Source of the DNA: Cyathus striatus
Taxonomy: Eukaryota; Basidiomycota; Agaricomycetes; Agaricales; Nidulariaceae
Direction of reading: 5' to 3'
Assembly (NCBI GenBank): GCA_025738555.1
Contig: JAOVFP010000002.1
Location: 6,696,001-6,760,000, forward strand
Length of the DNA stretch: 64,000 nucleotides
Position numbers and translations under genes: made by a program. The notes beneath the pieces were generated by a model. The model had not been told where the DNA came from. It ran no database searches and saw only the letters and a list, made by a program, of their open reading frames with translations. Shown here in pieces: positions 45,423-57,517 of the stretch (its first letter is position 1; the number at the start of each line of letters is the position of its first letter).

Positions 45423-47211
45423 TCACTTGCCTGTTACATTGGAACCACATCCAACACCATCAATCATTGAGGCGGTAGCGACATTAAAATCATGGGCTTG
45501 AGTGAATATTCCGGTAGTTGACGATGTAGTATGGACAGTTTCAGTCTTGGTTACGCTAACTCGTTTCAGATTTGGGGCGTCCGCTGGGGTTTTGAGAAAC
45601 TCAGTTGGCACTTCACCTATGATGTCTGTGTTATGATTTATCTTTGGACATTCTGCAGATTTTCACACCTAGTATACTTACCTGTTCCCACTGACTCCGA
45701 CGCTCCGTCTACTGGTTTATACTCTTCTGCAGGAATGACGTTGATAGCTATGTGATTAGCTGATGGTTCATCTATGCTGGTAGACTCCGAGTGTGGAATG
45801 TGTCTGCTCGCATACAGCTCACCCCACTCTTCTATCGTCGACATCGGATCGTTGGAGTCTACAGTCCGGATTATTTGTTCTCGCGAAATAGTAGTAGCCT
45901 CTTTAACAACCGTAACGGTACTTGGCTGCACCGGAGTTGCGGGTTCGACATAGAAGAAATTTTCAGTAACAGTTACTGTGGTAGAAGATTTGTTCTGACA
46001 CCAACCGAATGTCGATTAGTATTTCTAACCACCCGTATATACGTAAACTCAACGAACCATAAATCCTGAAGGTTCTGAAGGTCTAAATGCTGTTTGCTGC
46101 AAATATCCATAGTATATCTATAAGTACGAATGTCATAAACCACAAGGACGACGTACCAGACCAATCATGACCTTTAACTGCTGTGGTATAGAGATCTTGA
46201 GAGCATGAATGGCTGCAAATGTTTTCTGAAGTTGTTCCTGTGATGCCTTATCTTTTGACATCTTAACAAACTGCCTTAGGGTGTAACGAAGCTGCATCCC
46301 GGCGTCTGTTTCTGGTAAAACCTTCTGCAGATCAACAAGCTCCTCTTGGAGTTTCAAAACATCATAGTCCAGATGGTCCACTCGAAGAAGGTAATTCACC
46401 ATTTCCTGTGCTGATTCCCGAGTTTTGTCAAATTTGAAAACCTCGGATCCACCCTCAATCATTTCTTTCCAAAAATCGGTCTTTAACTGATCTAAGCGAG
46501 CATCCCCCAAGGAAGAGTCGGTTAATTTGGACCACTTTGTCGTCGCCAGGACTACCGACGAAAGGGCTTGGTCGCCGCATAACTTCTGGAATACATGCAG
46601 ATTCTTGAGTGTTGTCCCGAGCATACGATTCTTCGATATGTCGTGAAGATATATGACTCCAGCCAGCTTCATATCACTAGTATACCTTCGTCATAAAAAG
46701 TCAGAAAGACAGAAAGAACGATAAAGGGGGTATTGAAATAGTAATTTATACTTACGAGATAGCTAGCCACACTGAAATTCGTCGAAGAATTTCCGCATCA
46801 TCCAGATAGGTATCATCAAATCCGGGAGTGTCGACGACAACTATCCGCCTATAAGGTTCAAATGGATGTGGTCGAATTATGTGCTTCAAATCAGATGTAC
46901 ATGATTTGAGATCATGACCGATTGTTGTCACATCCTCATCAAAGAAGGTATTGATAAACTGTTTGTTTCAGAGTAATGCATGTGAGCGGATATTACGAAT
47001 ATTTGTTAACATATACTAGCCGTGCTTTTCCCCACTCCAGTAGGCCCCATAACGCTAGTAAACCGTGTTTCAATGTCTAAGAAATACCAGGGGGATGATA
47101 TGAAAGCACGTACACTACTACCATGTCGTTAGGTTTTCCATTCTTAACTAACGCATCGCCTTTTTTCATAATTGCCTCCTTTCGTTTCCAGGTTCTACTT
47201 TTCTTTGGCAT
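45423..47211 (-). CDS. P-loop GTPase H with extended tail
   Basis: Start 47211 gives MPKKSRTWKRKEAIMKKGD then NGKPNDMVV. GPTGVGKST, FINTFFDED, KSCT, VDTPGFDDTYLDDAEI, GVIYLHDISKNRMLGTT and ATTKWSKL follow in exons matching the other copies. After LKVMIGL, introns join three tail exons in frame: QTAFRPSEPSGFM; NKSSTTVTVTENFFYVEP to GASESVGTG (preceded by a good CTAAT branch sequence); and EVPTEFLKTPADAP to GSNVTGK, stop at 45423. Total about 455 residues. The tail is Thr/Val/Ser/Pro-rich. If the final GCAAGT is used as a GC donor, the protein continues VNNRNKTSSFYC to a stop at 45221, giving an end like the orphan exons at 34201-34440. Confidence 0.82.
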
Positions 47212-49144
47212 GGTAAAATATGCGAGAAAGGCGGGGTAGGAAGATACTTGTCGATAAGTGATGAATTTAATACTCCAGTACGCATGGCCGTTTTAAGAGA
47301 ACGAGCATCGTGTGCGCCACGAGACACTATTCCCTGGCTCTCTGCGTCAGTTCACTAGATTGCAGCCGCGATAAGGAAAGATATAAGCCCATTGGGCCGC
47401 ATTAGTATATATACGGTTCAATGATGTCAATTAGTCTTATCGTCTCCGCAGATTCGTAAGTATTCTTGAGTTTCACGTCTTCATCATCTTGTTGACTTCA
47501 ATTTCTATGTTCCGGCAGTGGAAGAAGCTGGGGGAATGAATGAAATAGAGTCGTGTTCTGTTTCATGTGCCTATGTGGGCAGAAACTTTATACCACGCGT
47601 AACCCTTGCTTTGCTGATACTCATGGCGCTAACAGCCCTTTCTAAGCCCCAAGCCCCGAATGAGAGGATCTATAAACGCTCACAGCGGCTGTTGATCCGC
47701 TATTTTCGATACACACTGGAGATAGATAAGAGAATGCCATCGGTTCTGTAATTCGTTTATATATTATATTGCTACAGATAACACCAAGTTGAGTAGGGTG
47801 AATTAGGAGAGAAGAAGATAACTCATTCAGATGATTCCGCAGGATTATAGCGTGAGTCAGCGAGAAGTACGACGACAAGACATCTCCACGATGTGGAATT
47901 GTCCAATAGATATAGGATGAGAATGAGGGATGGTGACTGCGATGACCTCATGGCTCCAAATGTTAACACACATATGACAGCAGCGTGTATAACATGCAGC
48001 TGCAAAGCTGCATTGTTCGTAGTCAAAAAAGTGCAACAGAGGTCCCTCGACTCTCGAGGCCAGTACCCTTCTCCACCTCAGCCCACCCTTCCGATGTTTG
48101 CTCAGAAATAGGAGTAGCAGCCAATTTCCTACTCAATCTCCCAATGGACGCGCCGCTTTTGTTGAAGATAGGTCATTTTTGTTACCGCAGGCGAACCCTG
48201 AACAACACATCGTGTGCAAGCAGTGATTGTAACAAGGAGTTGTCACATAATGGGACATCCGCCCCGAAGAACTCTATGGTGAAGAGAAGACACATGTGCG
48301 ATCAGGTGAAAGGCTACGTGAATAGAAGGCATTAGCAAAATGGATAGGGCTGATAAAATGAATAGCAACGTGTATCACCGAGAGGAATACATCAACAAAG
48401 TAGAAGTGTACAAACGGAACGAAGAAAAACGGGATAGAATGCCGCGTTGCACACTTGAATGACTCGAGTAAAACAGCTCTTCCGGCCTCTGTAGGTGCAC
48501 AGCCTCCGGAGGCAATGCAAAATTAGCTGTGTGCTCTACCATTAAACCAAATGGGAACCTATAGCCATGAATAGGGAAGCATACAACCGAAACCAAGAAA
48601 CAAAAAGACAAAAAAGGCAACTCACCCACAGAACTCCAGCTCGAAAGTGAGCATCCTCAAGTTTATAGAGTCATATCAGTCCCCCCGTTAATGGCCAATA
48701 CTCCGTATGACAACGTTAATCATCGCTCGCTTTCTGCCGAAATCCTGGCCTATGTTCTTCCAAATGCTTAATAAGTAAGTACTGTCCCAAGAACTCTTGA
48801 AGGCGGTGCTATACTTGCCAACAGAGAATGCTGTCGTATTAACGAAGCTTAAAGTATGATGCTTGCTGTATTGAACTGTGGCCTAAAGTCACGGAGGTAG
48901 TGCAAGTGTGGAATAGAAGGAGGGAGAGTCACTTGTGCGATGAGGGTTGCGATGGTCGGGATCCGAACTTTTCACGTTTACCGTAGCTGTGGAGTGCGAT
49001 GTCTTTATTTGCACATGTTGTCTAATACCTGCTTGATTCAACTTGTCGATCGTAACATGCGGCTTGTGTGTGGCTTTGCTTTTGTTCTTCAAGTTCTCAA
49101 GTTATTCGGACGTTCAGCTTGGACAACTAGGAAACAAAAAATCA
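47212..49144. other. No recognisable gene
   Basis: Frames at 47518-47751, 47985-48335 and 48375-48629 lack family resemblance. The region contains divergent promoters for GTPase H and the BTB gene. A tRNA-like stretch near 48485-48560 was considered and rejected. Confidence 0.4.
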
Positions 49145-50824
49145 ATGTCTTCGGAGAAAAAAGGCACGAAAGATCTCACACAAGCAGAAGAGCCATTCAA
49201 CGATATCGACAGCTCTGACACAGTATTCCGAACGTCCGATGGCATCGACTTCTACGTTCATCGTGTCGTGCTTTTCCTCGCATCACCCTTTTTCCGGGAC
49301 ATGTTCTCCCTCACACAACCCTCTTCATGCAATTCGAAGAAGCCAATTATTGACGTAACAGAGTCAAGCAAAGTTTTAAATCCACTACTTCGCCTTTGTT
49401 ATCCAGTAGACGACCCAGAGTTTCCTGATAACAACTCGGTAACCCTGGCTCTTATAGGCAATACTCTCGAAGCCGCATTAAAATACCAACTAACGGAGGC
49501 AACAAAGATTCTCAAGGGGCATCTTCGAGCTTTCAGTAAAGATCACCCGTTACATACATTTGCAATCGCCTGTCGTCTGCAATTGGAAGATGAAGCGTCA
49601 TTGGCAGCACGTCGATGGAGAGAATCTCATCCAGAGTTGGCTTCCAGCGGCGATGGGAGAATTTTAGCAAAGGGGAGATTTATGAAATGGAAAGACACAA
49701 TTTCAGGCGCCAGTTATATTCAAGAAATGTCCAATATCTCGGCCGGTGTCTATTACCGCCTGATTCAGTTTGTACGGACTGACGTCCAAACTTCATTCTG
49801 CGGACCTCCGAAGACAGAGGATTCCGCTTCACAGGATTATCCTTTATTCAATGATCCAGCCACTGTATCTGAAGAATTCGACTTTCCGGACTCTGATGTT
49901 ACTGTTCTTTCTTCCGATAACGTAGAGTTCCGGGTACATCAATTGATTCTTCGACTAGCGTCTCCAACAATGATGCAAAACCTGTCAACAGACGAGGAAG
50001 GAAAACATCGACTGTTACTTCCGGAGGATAGTCGCACACTCTCCAAGATTTTTGCAATCTATTATCCCGGAATCGATGTCGACGACTTGGATGCATCTCT
50101 TGCACTCCCCCTTCTTTCCGCTGTGCGAAAGTACAAAATGACGAAAGCAATAAAAACAGTGAAAGTATTAATGACTAAAAATATGCATACTGAACCACTC
50201 AGAATTTACCTTGCGTTCGCTCAAAATGGGTATTTACACGACGCAGCCAAAGTGACATGGAATGTTTTATTTCAGAAACCATTACATGAGCTATATGTTT
50301 CTGAAATGGAAGGTGTTTCGGCAGACTTGTATTACCAGCTCCTTGAATACCGCCATCGTTGTATCTCTTCCATAGTCGAAATATGCTCGAAGTACGAAAG
50401 TAAAAACAGTAACTCTATGGATATCGACTGGTGGTACGTGGCATCCCTATCTGGTAGTTTGGTTCCAACTCCCGGTTCGATCTCTCTTGCAAGTCCTGTT
50501 GTACAAAGAAAACTACGGAGCCTGCAAGAGGAATGTAGGAAGTATTATCCTAGCCACTATAAGGAAGTGAATAGGACTAGCAGAGCTCCAGAACAACACA
50601 TGATACTCAATACAGGAATGTTCAGTGTGAGAGAACTCTACGAAGAAAGTAAAAAGCTAGATGGACAACTTAATTCGACATTGTTAAACGTACGTCTCAA
50701 CCAAAGTAGATTTCTTGTCTTACAGTCTTAGATGTTCATTTCTATGTAGATCAAAATTCAACCAGCTAATGCAAGCGTCTATAAAACTAAATCGGTGGAT
50801 ATATCGAAGGGAAAGCCGCTGTGA
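49145..50824 (+). CDS. Double BTB/POZ-domain protein
   Basis: Exon 1 (49145-50689) and exon 2 (50750-50824), joined by a 60-nt intron in phase 0, encode 539 residues. The first in-frame ATG after the last upstream stop-free stretch is 49145 (MSSEKK). BTB 1 (about residues 24-120) reads DTVFRTSDGIDFYVHRVVLF then LASPFFRDMF and a CYPVDDPE segment. BTB 2 (about 247-345) reads SDVTVLSSDNVEFRVHQLIL then LASPTMM and YYPGID. Both are the fungal type (D..V...DG..F.VH...L...S..F..M). Each is followed by a BACK-like helical stretch with AxxL..YxM/L. BTB domains dimerise and often recruit Cul3 ligases; no further domain suggests a target. The gene appears intact. Confidence 0.85.
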
Positions 50825-52140
50825 TACAATTTCAAATCATCATCTCATTCTATTATTCTATATACTGCTGTAGGGTAGTTATGATAGCTACTTCAGGCTT
50901 TACAGGGATGAGATCGAACGTACAAATCAAGGGAAGTATCGAAATGGGGCTATTACTTGAAGTTCGTAGCACATCGACGTATGCTGAGGCTCTACTCCAT
51001 TTCGGTGTTCCTATCACAAGAGACGGAGATGTTATGTTATGGGAAAGTACTAGTGTGTCAACCTCAATCGCTCCCGCTGTCCATTTGTTCTCTCGCTGGC
51101 TGTTCAACTCGAAGAGAATCATCAATATTTTCTGGGAACCGGGAGCGTAGGAGAAGCATATGAGGACTAGGGGAGTGAGGAAGAGGTTAGTAAGTTTAGA
51201 TGAAGAGAGCGAGAGGATAAAAGTAAAGAATAGAAAGTAAAAAGAGAAGAGATCCATGCTATACGAATCGTCATGGTATACACATCTCCATTCGTTATGC
51301 GATTCTCCTTCCACTAGCATTATAAATCGTATCGAAGGTGAATTCATTCTCGATGGCCCTTAAAAGCGTACGAGAATCCGCCACCGGCCTTCATTACACG
51401 AAGCAAACATATACGCTCTCTGGTATCAACAAGATATAGGTGCTTACCTGCTGCGCGTAGAGCAACGACAACCTCAGTTCTATGCCTCAATGTCGTCCCA
51501 ACATCCCAAAGGTAGCAGAAGCTATGCAAAAAAGAACTCAAGTCGCATAGCTGCAGTCTGGCAGAATGATAAACTATGAACTGAGCACATCCTCATAGCT
51601 AGGAGAGAGGCAGCGAGAACTCAATCGGCGCACTGGTAATTACTCTTGGGCAAAATGTGCATTTGCAATCCCCCCTGCCCTTCTTTGCGATATTTCTAGC
51701 TTGAATGCGCTGAAACCCAACACAGAGCTCGACAATCTAGCTGCAGCAACAATGAAGGTATCTGTGACGGCCAGATATACGAACCTAGAGTATAAGGCTA
51801 AACCGTATACGCGTACTAAAAGAAGCAAGAAACCGTAGCTTACCTCAGAGGAAGGAAAATGAGAGCGAAAGGGAGTCACTCGGCTTTGAGGGTACGGAGA
51901 TGAGGACTCTTCACTACGTATCACCTAGTTATCAGTCCCTCCCTCTTAGAAAATATAAGGGGCGAGCCTTGAGACAAGCAAGTACACCCACCCTGCACGT
52001 AGCACAACCCTCCTATGTACCCAACTTCCTCCCTTATAATGCGTCAAACGGCATGACTCGCGAGGAGCCCATTGTTGGGGTTGTGAGTTAGAGCGATCTC
52101 GTACGTTGTATTTGAATTTGAAAGTCTAACTATAGGAGAA
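50825..52140. other. No recognisable gene
   Basis: Overlapping frames on both strands at 50821-51347 look protein-like but match nothing I know. Minus frames 51344-51541 and 51640-51924 contain short hydrophobic runs. I cannot choose a model. Confidence 0.35.
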
Positions 52141-52350
52141 CAAGCGCAGGTGGACCTTGTCATTGTGCATCGACATTATTCGTCGTGGTGGGAACAAGGT
52201 GGGAACGTCTGGACAGCTCGGGAGTCGGAGTAAGGACCTAGTCCGGAAGCCGAACCGGCTAAGACGAGATCACGCTAGCGTCACATGACTGGCGTGGAGG
52301 TATCTTGTCGATAGACGGCCCGGTAAATTCGTCAAGATTGAAACTGACGT
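52141..52350. repeat. Fragment related to the 1103-2938 transposon
   Basis: AGTCCGGAAGCCGAACCGGC, GCGTCACATGACTGGCGTGG and GATAGACGGCCCGG match the inverse of 2770-2870 within the 1103-2938 element. It includes the hairpin unit (about 52254-52320). No complete TIR was seen around it. Confidence 0.7.
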
Positions 52351-52967
52351 CCCTTACCTACCTTCGACAAGCAGACTTTCCTCCCTTCCTCATACAAAAT
52401 GTACATGCTTATCTCATCCTAAAGAGTGCACAGATAGTGGTAAAATTGGTAGTCAATGAGAAGTTAGTGCATGTCATGACTCATCAATCATCGATTCAAG
52501 CTTCAAATGCAGAGTAAAAAAAACAAGATTGCTTCATTTCACATACATATGCTGCAGTAAACACCGCTCCGATTCCAGTGAGTATCGGAACTCAAAAATT
52601 CTCCTCCTTGAGGTCATTGGTTAACTATTTCTTAGTCAATCGACGTATGGGTAGCCAATGATAAAGCTTTTCATATTTAGGACATTGAGTCTCAGGCTCT
52701 CCTGATCTGTGTACTTACTCAGGAAGCGAGGCAGTGTGACTATTAATAGTGCTGCTAATACCGGCTGACAGCCATGTACATGCTCTATGTCAGTAAAGCA
52801 AGTATCATACGAACCGGAATAGCCCTCAGCGCCTAAGAATCTCGTTATATTACAGCACGACCAAATTTACGACCCAATGAGTGCGCTGGTGTGCAATATA
52901 TGCTAAGTGAAGTTATAAATATATGATTCGCCATAACGTTTGAGCGTTTGAGTTAGACAGGAGACGC
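52351..52967. other. No gene seen
   Basis: AT-rich sequence between repeats. Confidence 0.5.
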
Positions 52968-52976
52968 CTCTAGTAG

Positions 52977-54205
52977 CAGGCTCCTAAAACCAGCCTTATC
53001 GCTCGCTCGAATGGCCTACGTGAGATAAGATAAAGGGTGTGTACAAATAAACAAACCTAAGAGGCCAAACTCGCGAGCGATAGGCTGGCAAATTTCGTCT
53101 CGGTGTTCTCGGAGACGTGACAAAACCTCAAGAGCATGGTCCCGAGAAATACTTCGCTTGCAATAAATTCCTAAATTCACACGGCAATAAAATCATTTCT
53201 TCATTTCTCGTGCCAGGGTTGTCTGAATTTGGAAGGTGTCATTTGGGTATCATCTCGTATAGTTTCTGCACAACTCAAGCATAACTACTCAGTACCCAAC
53301 GCCAACAACTACTTACTGTATATTTAATTTTTATAAATAAATTCGTACTATTGTTGTACTAAGTACCAACCTGAACGGTTGTAAGTGATTCAAATCTAAT
53401 TCCTTTTTGTTCCTCTGCTCTGTTATCGCTCCTTCTATGTAAGTAGAGTGTTCATTGCATATCTAGATACCACTGGGTTTGTTATGAAAATATCTTGCCT
53501 TTCTATATCACCCTAGTCTCCAGTTCCGGTGTCTTCTTTATTATTATTATTTATCTGGTTGCAGTTTTGCGCAAGGCAAAGTGATATCCAGTTTTCTTCT
53601 TCAAGAGAATGTTGATCTATGGTTCTAAATTCTAATTTGTTTGAAATTTTTCGCTACAACATGATCTTGAAGCTCTTAGGCTGTTGCTAGGTAGTATGGC
53701 CTCTGAAATTGATTAATGTTGCGCTGGGTTGTTAAAGAGAATACAGCACCCTCCATCCAACCAAATCCATAGTGATGAGAAAAAGTGAAAAAAGGACAGT
53801 ATTAATTTATAAGTAAACTATGCTACTGTATTTATAGTTCAAGATGCAATGTGCATATAAGAAGACTGAAAGGTGAAAGATATCAATCAAGTAATTATCA
53901 AATGAGTCAGAAATGCGGCAATGCCAGGGTCTCTGATGGAAAGGTGGCCAACTTGCTGAACCCTGACTTCCAGACTGATGAAGAAATGATTTTATTGACG
54001 TGTGAATTTAGGAATTTATTGCAAGTGAAGTATTTCTCGGGACCATGCTCTTGAGGTTTTGTCACGTCTCCGAGAACACCGAGACGAAATTTGCCAGCCT
54101 ATCGCTCGCGAGTTTGGCCTCTTAGGTTTGTTTATTTGTACACACCCTTTATCTTATCTCACGTAGGCCATTCGAGCGAGCGATAAGGCTGGTTTTAGGA
54201 GCCTG
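52977..54205. mobile_element. 1.23 kb element with about 228-bp TIRs
   Basis: The ends start CAGGCTCCTAAAACCAGCC. The left arm (52977-53204) and the inverted right arm (53978-54205) are almost identical, with only a few mismatches near the inner end. A perfect 9-bp direct repeat CTCTAGTAG flanks the element (52968-52976, 54206-54214). The centre (53205-53977) holds no credible gene. The near-identical arms imply a recent insertion. Confidence 0.9.
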
Positions 54206-54222
54206 CTCTAGTAGTAGTGGAT

Positions 54223-57200
54223 GACTTCCCGCAGCATTTAGAAACCTAGATTAAATTTCTAAACGTTGTAAGTGAGATTGGCCGTGATGCCGCTGTCCAA
54301 ATCAGCTCACTTTGACAGCTGATCTCAAAATTGACCCCTTTCTAGATAATAATCTGGAAGAGGCCCCCCCTAGTCTCGGCTAACCATCCGCTAACGCTCG
54401 TCCAAATCAGGATTTGCGAGCGTGAGCATCTGGGAAATAACCAACGGGTTTGGGAGGGGTATGCGTTCGGTGTCCTCGGGCTTCTCAGGTCCTCATCCGC
54501 TGGCATTTCTGATGGCTTTTGATATTAGTAATTGTATTAGTCAGACTTTGATGTAGTTAATCGCCTTAATTACATTGATTTTGATCGCATCGCACACGCA
54601 TGATTAGTTTGATTGATTTCAATCGCATTGCACACATATATCTCTGTGAACCTCCGTCTGATTGATTAGAAACCAGCGAAAACAACCTTTCATAGGTTGA
54701 ATTTCGCTTTGAGGAAGGTTGAATGTCAGAGTCAACAAGATTGCGCTCAGCATGTTACATAGGTTGATCATGTAGGTTGCTTACCGACCTTATTTTTAAC
54801 ATTTCAACCTATCAATTACTGCCCCCTGGAAGCTGAGATTCAGTAATGGTAAAGTTGATCAACAACCTAACACACTTCCTTTCTTTCGTCCTAAAATTGA
54901 TTGATATTCACTAATCCACTGGATGAAATTCAAAGTGGGATATATTTTATGTAAATACGAAACAAATGCTATTGTTACAGCATATAATGACAGTTACTTC
55001 CCTTTACAGAATGATAACTCGTCGCAATCTCGTTCACTTTTGCTTCTTCATGCCTATCTTCACTGCTCAGAAACCTCCAACAGAACTCACACCCTGCTGT
55101 CCTTCCCCTGAACTGTTTCCGACGATTTGTTGTCCTGAGCTTCAGGTTTGATGTGAGAACAGATTATTGTTTTTCAATACACAGTTAATTTATTATTACT
55201 TAGAAAACAGATATAGCAAACGAACCTTGTTTATACCAGCAGCTGATATCGACTCTCAAGCTCCCTCCACATCAGATTACAGTGGTGGAGGACATATGTG
55301 TAATTCTAGTACCAAATGAGAGGAGTAGATGATTCTAGGACAATGAGACACATACCTTTAATATTTTTCATCATTTTTAAATCATCGTGGTGGTGGAAAC
55401 AGGCTCTCGTAGTGTTGCAGGTAGTAGGATGCAGTGGGTAGTGGTGGTTGACTGTGAAGGTGGGTGTTCTCACTGTGCGTGCATTATTTACCAATTATTG
55501 AATGTACAACAAGCAAAGTATGGGGGGAGAGATGGTGAGTGGAATGAAGATAGCAGCAAATAAATCAATCAAACTAATCATGCGCATGCCATGAAATGCA
55601 CGCGCAATGTGATCAAAATCAATGTAATTAAGGCAATTAACTACATCAAAGTCTGACTAATACAATTACTAATATCAAAAGCCATCAGAAATGCCAGCGG
55701 ATGAGGCCCAGTCAAAAATCAGTCTAGGGCTGTTGAGCCGGATCGAGTGGGATAGAGCTGATCGGCTTTATCAAGGGACATCGAGTAAAAATAGCCAAGT
55801 CACAAAATAAGTTCTTGGCGGCCTTACATATGCAAAACTGTGAGATGCTTCGCTTTGACTTCGCTAAGAAAAATCTGAGCATATCGAGGGATTTCTAGGC
55901 AAAATGAGATTGTGAGAATGAAAACTTCAGTAGAAGGCATTCATTTCCCTTCTCCATCATTTACATATAATTGTGGCACTTACACACGACATGTGGCAGA
56001 CCCTTTTCTTTCCCTACCCCCAGCTTCTCATACTTCTCATAAGTACTTACTTCTCTTTTCCAGCCCTCCCCTACTTCATTTATCCGTGGGCAAGGCTACA
56101 ATTCTATGCAACTTCAAAGGTACGTGTCTCCTTCTCCTTTTATTGCGTCATCTCATAACGTAGAGCTAACCAGTTGGTAGTTACAGGTTACTGCAGTGGC
56201 GGCACGGCCTGTGGTTTCCCTCATCATGCGCCGCCACTCCCTCACTTTGACACTCAGCTTTCTTCAAACTCACAGACATTCCATCTTGGAGGTTAGGACC
56301 ACGGGCATGCATCTAGTTTGGTATGTACTTAATTGATTGTCACCAAACTATCGCTAACTATGTGAAATCATTGCTAGCCAGCTCGCGCATAGAAAGACAG
56401 TACAAGCTGCTAGACGTAGTTGGTACAGTAGGTAGTATTAGACTAGTAGTTAGAAATATATGTGCCGATATAAATTCCAATATATGCTTTTTTAATATCT
56501 ACAAATTCATTGAAAGTGCTTCAACAACCTGAGATATAGCTAGATTTTGGCTATGTTAGCACTAGATGTTGCTATACCTGCCATTAAATTAGCATCTTGG
56601 CAAATGAGACTTATTCTTGGCACTGGATTGGACTCGACATGCTTAGATATCACTCGTAAAAAATCGTTATATTCCAGATTTTTGTGGGATATCGAGTGAT
56701 ATCTAGTCTTCGATCTCACTGGATACTGCTTGAAATCCCTAGACTGATTTTTGACTGGGGATGAGGACCTGGGAAGCCCGAGGACACCAAATGCATACCC
56801 CTCCCAAACCCATTGGTTATTTCCCAGACGCTCATGCTTGCAAATCCTGATTTGGACAAGCATTAGCAGATGGGTAGCCGAGACTACCCCCCCCCTCTTC
56901 TAGTTCTAAATGCCCTCCTGTAAATGCATTTTCGATCTCCGACGTCAAAATCCCTGCAGGGACATATCATCTTAAGATTTGTACTACTGATATGGTGCTC
57001 TCCCTCCCCTCATATGACACAGTCGCAGTATAATTGGCGATGTAGTAGGCTCTATGTCATATTGTTTTGTATAGTTATTCATCACAGTGATTCTTTGTGA
57101 AAGAAATATATCATTACATACTTATTTTTGAGAAAATCGGTCCACAGTGCCATTGAAGTTCTTCACTATGGGAGGGAGCAGCACTCATATCAAAGAAAAG

Positions 57201-57478
57201 GCTACATCAGACTAGCATGCACATATGTACTTTTTAATTTACAGAGTTTCTGAGAGATTTAGTTGTAAAAAGACAGATAGAAAGCAATATCATTGTGAAT
57301 AAAGGAAAAGATAAACATGTGATAAGATTACTAAAGCGCTTATGAAATTTAGAAACGACATTAAAAGTCTAAGGGAAAATGTGCTATGGTTAGAAACGCA
57401 GACCTTAGATTAGCCGAGCACCACTTGCTTAACATTTAGAAAATAATCTGTGTTTCTAAACCCTGTGGGAAGTCACCC
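54223..57478. mobile_element. Composite 3.26 kb inverted-repeat element
   Basis: The outer ends TGACTTCCCGCAG and the inverse of TGACTTCCCACAG are followed by related TTTAGAAAC..AGATTA sequences. Inner inverted matches link 54370-54490 to 56755-56895 (CAAATCAGGATTTG, GGGAAATAACCAA, GGTTTGGGAGGGGTATGC). No clear target duplication was found. It contains the nested element at 54491-55706. A small frame 55912-56163 is not recognisable. Confidence 0.65.
54491..55706. mobile_element. Nested 1.2 kb element with about 105-bp TIRs
   Basis: The left end CCTCATCCGCTGGCATTTCT and the inverted right end match over about 105 bp. At 56740-56770 the outer element's opposite arm reads continuously through the corresponding site, so the insertion is younger than the outer element. 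Arm differences include CGCC versus TGCC and GATCGCATCG versus GATCACATTG, all at CpG. No coding region is visible. Confidence 0.8.
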
Positions 57479-57517
57479 AGTATTAATTTATGGGTACTTC
57501 CTTGATAGGAAGTTGCT

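Noticed and set aside
48485..48560. Minus-strand tRNA-like sequence with GGTTTAATGGTAGAGC resembling an A box
   Set aside because: No acceptor-stem pairing, no B box at proper distance, and the following sequence folds as a simple GCCTCCGGAGGC hairpin instead.
50821..51347. Opposed frames of 109 and 164 codons, either of which might be a gene
   Set aside because: No family resemblance, no conserved motif and no way to choose a strand from sequence alone.
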